This document shows, piece after piece, positions 35,139 through 37,773 of a stretch of 37,773 nt of DNA. The notes beneath the pieces are model-generated. The model was not told the DNA's origin. It did not search any database and saw nothing but the letters and a program-made list of their open reading frames with translations. Position 1 is the first letter of the stretch. Each line of letters begins with the position of its first letter. The stretch spans positions 1 through 37,773 of the forward strand of contig JAHDFV010000005.1 of the NCBI GenBank assembly GCA_020627985.1, in the 5' to 3' direction. A program made the position numbers and the translations under genes. This DNA is from Saprospiraceae bacterium. Lineage in GTDB: Bacteria; Bacteroidota; Bacteroidia; Chitinophagales; Saprospiraceae.

Positions 35139-35973
35139 TACCGTTTTATCCAGAGTACCTATACTAGATATTTTTAGTAATAAAAAATTAATAAAAAATA
35201 ATTTTATTAATCGATTAGGGACACAGCCATTTAGAATTTGGTTAGCAGATAAGAGATATGCATTACGTTCTAAGTTTTTAGATGAAAGTATAAAAGGGCA
35301 TATAGAAACGTTACAAAAAGATGGAGTAGTTGTGATTGAAAATTTCCTGCCTCAAGAAGTTTTTGATCAATTAGAAAAAGAATGTAAAGAAGCCTTAAAA
35401 AAAGAAGGTCGATCAAGAAGAAGACAAGATGGACCCAATGAATATTCTAATTTATCGATTCGAAACCTAGGAGATTATAAAACGATACAAGATGTTTTTC
35501 ATCATAAAGAAATAGAAAAACTATTTAAAGCTGCGGAACGTAGAAATTTAAATATTAATCAAATCACTCGTTTACTCTCTTGTCTGACTCAAGGTGAAGA
35601 TAATGGAACAATTGATCCTGAAACGAATCTTCATGAAGATACTTTTTTTAATACGCATAAGGCTTGGTTATACATTACAGATGTAGAAATGAAAAACGCT
35701 CCTTTTGTTTATGTTAAAGGATCCAATGATCATTCTAAAACGGACAGATTGAAAAAATCTTATGAATATAGTTTAGATAAAAACAATATTCATTCTCGTA
35801 GAATTTCAGAGGAACAACTAAAAGAATTAGGTTTAGAAGAAACGATCTTTACGGCAAAGAAAAATACATTAGTATTAGCCAATACTTTAGGCTTTCACAG
35901 AAGGATGAGGGGAGAAGCGGGGAATATTAGAATAGGAATGGCATTTAGTGCTCGATTTAATCCTTTTTTATAA
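35125..35973 (+). CDS. Phytanoyl-CoA dioxygenase-like Fe(II)/2-oxoglutarate oxygenase
   Basis: A 282-residue protein with the PhyH-type jelly-roll plan. The iron-binding triad appears as His170-x-Asp172 (LHEDTFFNTHKAW) and His258 (LGFHRRM), and Arg269 (NIRIGMAFS) would bind 2-oxoglutarate. DGVVVIENFLPQEVFDQL (66-83) is a typical PhyH start. The family hydroxylates or halogenates small molecules or bound substrates; a sugar hydroxylase role here is an inference from context. It overlaps the frameshifted gene by 14 bases and precedes an MBOAT acyltransferase. Confidence 0.78.
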   Translation: MSRINTVLSRVPILDIFSNKKLIKNNFINRLGTQPFRIWLADKRYALRSKFLDESIKGHIETLQKDGVVVIENFLPQEVFDQLEKECKEALKKEGRSRRRQDGPNEYSNLSIRNLGDYKTIQDVFHHKEIEKLFKAAERRNLNINQITRLLSCLTQGEDNGTIDPETNLHEDTFFNTHKAWLYITDVEMKNAPFVYVKGSNDHSKTDRLKKSYEYSLDKNNIHSRRISEEQLKELGLEETIFTAKKNTLVLANTLGFHRRMRGEAGNIRIGMAFSARFNPFL

Positions 35974-35983
35974 AAGATAGAAA

Positions 35984-37414
35984 TTGATATTTAATTCCTT
36001 ACAATTTTTATTTTTTTTACCGATTGTATTCTTATTGTATTGGAAAGTCTTTAATAAAGATTTAACCGTACAGAATGTTTTATTATTAGCAGCTAGTTAT
36101 ATTTTTTACGGTTGGTGGGATTATAGATTTTTAGGTTTAATATTAATTAGTTCTGTAGTAGATTTTTTGGTTGCCCAACAAATTGAAAAAGAAGGAAAAG
36201 TATTTAAACGGAAAATGTTTTTAATGATTAGTATTCTAGTTAATCTTGGAATACTTTCCGTCTTCAAATATTTTAATTTTTTTATAGATTCTTTCGCTGA
36301 CCTACTCGGTCTTTTTAATTTACAAGTGAATCGATGGTCTTTACAATTAATACTACCTGTAGGGATAAGCTTTTATACCTTTCAAACATTAAGTTATACC
36401 ATAGATGTATATCGGAAAGAAATGAAAGCCTCGAAAGACTGGATTAGTTTTTTTGCTTATGTAAGTTACTTTCCTCAATTAGTGGCAGGGCCGATTGAAA
36501 GAGCAAAAAAATTATTACCTCAATTTGAAGTAGAGCGATCATTTAATTTAGAAACAGCCAAAGACGGTTTGCGTCAAATGCTCTTTGGTTTTTTTAAAAA
36601 AATAGTGATTGCAGATAATTGTGCAATTGCAGCGAATGCTATTTTTGACAATTATCAAGAAGCAGATTCACTAACTTTAATTTGGGGATCCATACTTTTT
36701 GCATTTCAGATATATGGAGATTTTAGTGGGTATTCTGATATCGCAATAGGAACCTCTAAATTATTTGGCATTCGATTATCTACCAATTTTGCTTATCCTT
36801 ATTTTTCAAGAGATATTGGAGAATTTTGGAGAAGGTGGCACATCTCTTTAAGCACATGGTTTAGAGATTATATTTACATTCCTCTTGGTGGAAGTCGAGT
36901 AAAAAATAAATGGTTTTTATTTAGGAATGTAATGATCATTTTTATTGTGAGTGGATTTTGGCATGGAGCAAATTGGACGTATATTGCTTGGGGTGGATTA
37001 AATGGATTACTCTTCTTTCCTTTGATTTTTCTAGATAAAAATAGAAGAAATTTAGATATCGTTGCTAAGGATTCATTTCTGCCAAGTATAAAAGATGCAT
37101 TTAGTATTCTAATTACATTTTTACTGGTTTGTTTGACTTGGATATTTTTTAGATCTGAAAATTTATTAGATGCATTTCTATATATCCAAAGAATATTCTC
37201 TTTTGATTTTAATGGCATTCCACAATATGTTAGTTGTTTACCTTATGTATTAGTGTTATTAATATTAGAATGGATTTTTAGAAGAGATGAACATCCTTTA
37301 AAATTAAAGAATATCAATAAGCCAGTGAGATGGTTAATCTATTATAGTTTCATTTTTTGTATATTTTATTTTATGCCATCTGAGGCAATTGACTTTATTT
37401 ATTTTCAATTTTAA
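35984..37414 (+). CDS. MBOAT-family O-acyltransferase (AlgI-like)
   Basis: A 476-residue polytopic membrane protein of the AlgI/DltB type. It begins MIFNSLQFLFFLPIVF, and shows LPVGISFYTFQTLSYTIDVYR (124-144), GPIERAKKL, GDFSGYSDIAIG, FWRRWHISLSTWFRDYIYIPLGG and the catalytic His327 in SGFWHGANW. It would pass acyl (often acetyl) groups across the inner membrane to the polymer or to a periplasmic partner. The start is TTG at 35984; an in-frame stop lies 4 bases upstream (35978-35980), so it cannot be longer. It overlaps the next gene by one base (TAATG). Confidence 0.93.
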   Translation: MIFNSLQFLFFLPIVFLLYWKVFNKDLTVQNVLLLAASYIFYGWWDYRFLGLILISSVVDFLVAQQIEKEGKVFKRKMFLMISILVNLGILSVFKYFNFFIDSFADLLGLFNLQVNRWSLQLILPVGISFYTFQTLSYTIDVYRKEMKASKDWISFFAYVSYFPQLVAGPIERAKKLLPQFEVERSFNLETAKDGLRQMLFGFFKKIVIADNCAIAANAIFDNYQEADSLTLIWGSILFAFQIYGDFSGYSDIAIGTSKLFGIRLSTNFAYPYFSRDIGEFWRRWHISLSTWFRDYIYIPLGGSRVKNKWFLFRNVMIIFIVSGFWHGANWTYIAWGGLNGLLFFPLIFLDKNRRNLDIVAKDSFLPSIKDAFSILITFLLVCLTWIFFRSENLLDAFLYIQRIFSFDFNGIPQYVSCLPYVLVLLILEWIFRRDEHPLKLKNINKPVRWLIYYSFIFCIFYFMPSEAIDFIYFQF

Positions 37415-37773
37415 TGCCTAAAGATTTAATTAAGTCTGTAGTTATTTTTTTTATTCCAATACTTGCTGTAGCAGCTTTTTTGGAATATTATACACAGGTA
37501 AGATCTGAAAATGAAATTAATGCAAAATTAGAATTAATTGAAGAAAAAAGGGAAGATACGAAACTTGTCTTTTTTGGGAATTCACATGGGAGAAATGCTT
37601 TTGTACCTTCTCTTTTTGAAGAAGAAAATATAAACCTTTGTATTGGAGGTAGTAATTTATTTTATAATAAAGAATTTATAAAAGAAAATGTAAACTCCTT
37701 TCCTAATTTAAAAACATTGGTATTGAATGTATCATATCAAAGTTTATATTTTGATATGGATGAATTGCCTGAT
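37414..37773 (+). CDS. SGNH-like membrane-anchored protein, probable MBOAT partner (3' end outside window)
   Basis: Starts with ATG at 37414, sharing one base with the MBOAT stop, and stays open for 120 codons to the window edge; it is missing from the ORF track because it is incomplete. A hydrophobic segment at about 8-23 gives an N-terminal membrane anchor. FFGNSHGRNAF (53-63) resembles the GDS/GNSH block of SGNH hydrolase-like acyltransferase partners such as AlgX/AlgJ and DUF1574. Placing directly after an AlgI-like gene supports a periplasmic O-acylation pair, but the catalytic His-containing C-terminus cannot be seen. Confidence 0.65.
   Translation, partial: MPKDLIKSVVIFFIPILAVAAFLEYYTQVRSENEINAKLELIEEKREDTKLVFFGNSHGRNAFVPSLFEEENINLCIGGSNLFYNKEFIKENVNSFPNLKTLVLNVSYQSLYFDMDELPD

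Noticed and set aside
36874-37218. 114-residue minus-strand ORF within the MBOAT gene
   Set aside because: It is a shadow of a well-supported gene and has no family features; the other minus-strand ORFs in the track were dismissed for the same reason.
1-37773. CRISPR arrays, tRNA/rRNA genes, insertion sequences, att sites
   Set aside because: No repeat-spacer pattern, RNA gene signature, transposase or terminal inverted repeats was seen. A tool-based scan was not possible.

Overview
The window is AT-rich (about two thirds A+T by eye). It carries 38 reading frames, all on the + strand, that form one long, tightly packed polysaccharide biosynthesis locus. No tRNA, rRNA, CRISPR array, transposase or phage gene was seen. 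A Bacteroidota host is likely: there are few strong Shine-Dalgarno sequences, many TTG starts, a Bacteroidota-style Wzi capsule-assembly porin, and WcaF/WcaI/WcaJ-like genes of the type common in that phylum. A marine Cytophagales (for example Flammeovirga-like) is a guess from the AT-rich codon use and the sulfated-polymer theme; genus is not established.

Layout. (1) 1-3781: the end of a UDP-glucose 6-dehydrogenase, a DUF2061 membrane protein, then cysC-cysD-cysN for making APS and PAPS. (2) 3815-7371: rfbB-rfbA-rfbC (dTDP-6-deoxyhexose, no rfbD in the window) and a UDP-xylose synthase. (3) 7400-9527: an O-antigen polymerase/ligase-like membrane protein, then cysH, an APS-reductase-type enzyme that makes sulfite. 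(4) 9527-13723: four SDR sugar-nucleotide enzymes, one a convincing UDP-sulfoquinovose synthase (SQD1/SqdB). A perfect hairpin lies before the fourth. (5) 13781-19553: Wzx-like flippase, sulfotransferase, NodB-type deacetylase, second sulfotransferase, GT4 glycosyltransferase, WcaF-like acetyltransferase. (6) 19778-24161: WcaI-like GT, WcaJ-like initiating phosphoglycosyl transferase, Wzi-like outer-membrane protein. (7) 24176-29104: a TviB/TviC-like pair for UDP-GalNAcA, split by two uncharacterised PLP-fold enzymes. (8) 29097-35973: neuB-neuC-(2-hydroxyacid dehydrogenase)-neuA, a methyltransferase, a frameshifted GT-B-like gene and a PhyH-like dioxygenase. (9) 35984-37773: an MBOAT acyltransferase and the start of an SGNH-like partner.

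How it fits together (inference). The locus looks like a Wzx/Wzy-type pathway started by the WcaJ-like enzyme, with export helped by Wzi. The chain could contain GlcA/Xyl, a dTDP-6-deoxyhexose, GalNAcA, a nonulosonic acid and sulfoquinovose. Sulfur appears to be handled in two ways from one APS pool. CysC makes PAPS for two sulfotransferases (sulfate esters or N-sulfate). CysH makes sulfite for the sulfoquinovose synthase (C-S sulfonate). A deacetylase sits between the two sulfotransferases, which suggests a split counterpart of animal heparan N-deacetylase/N-sulfotransferase. O-methyl, O-acetyl and hydroxyl decorations are also likely from the methyltransferase, WcaF, MBOAT and PhyH genes.
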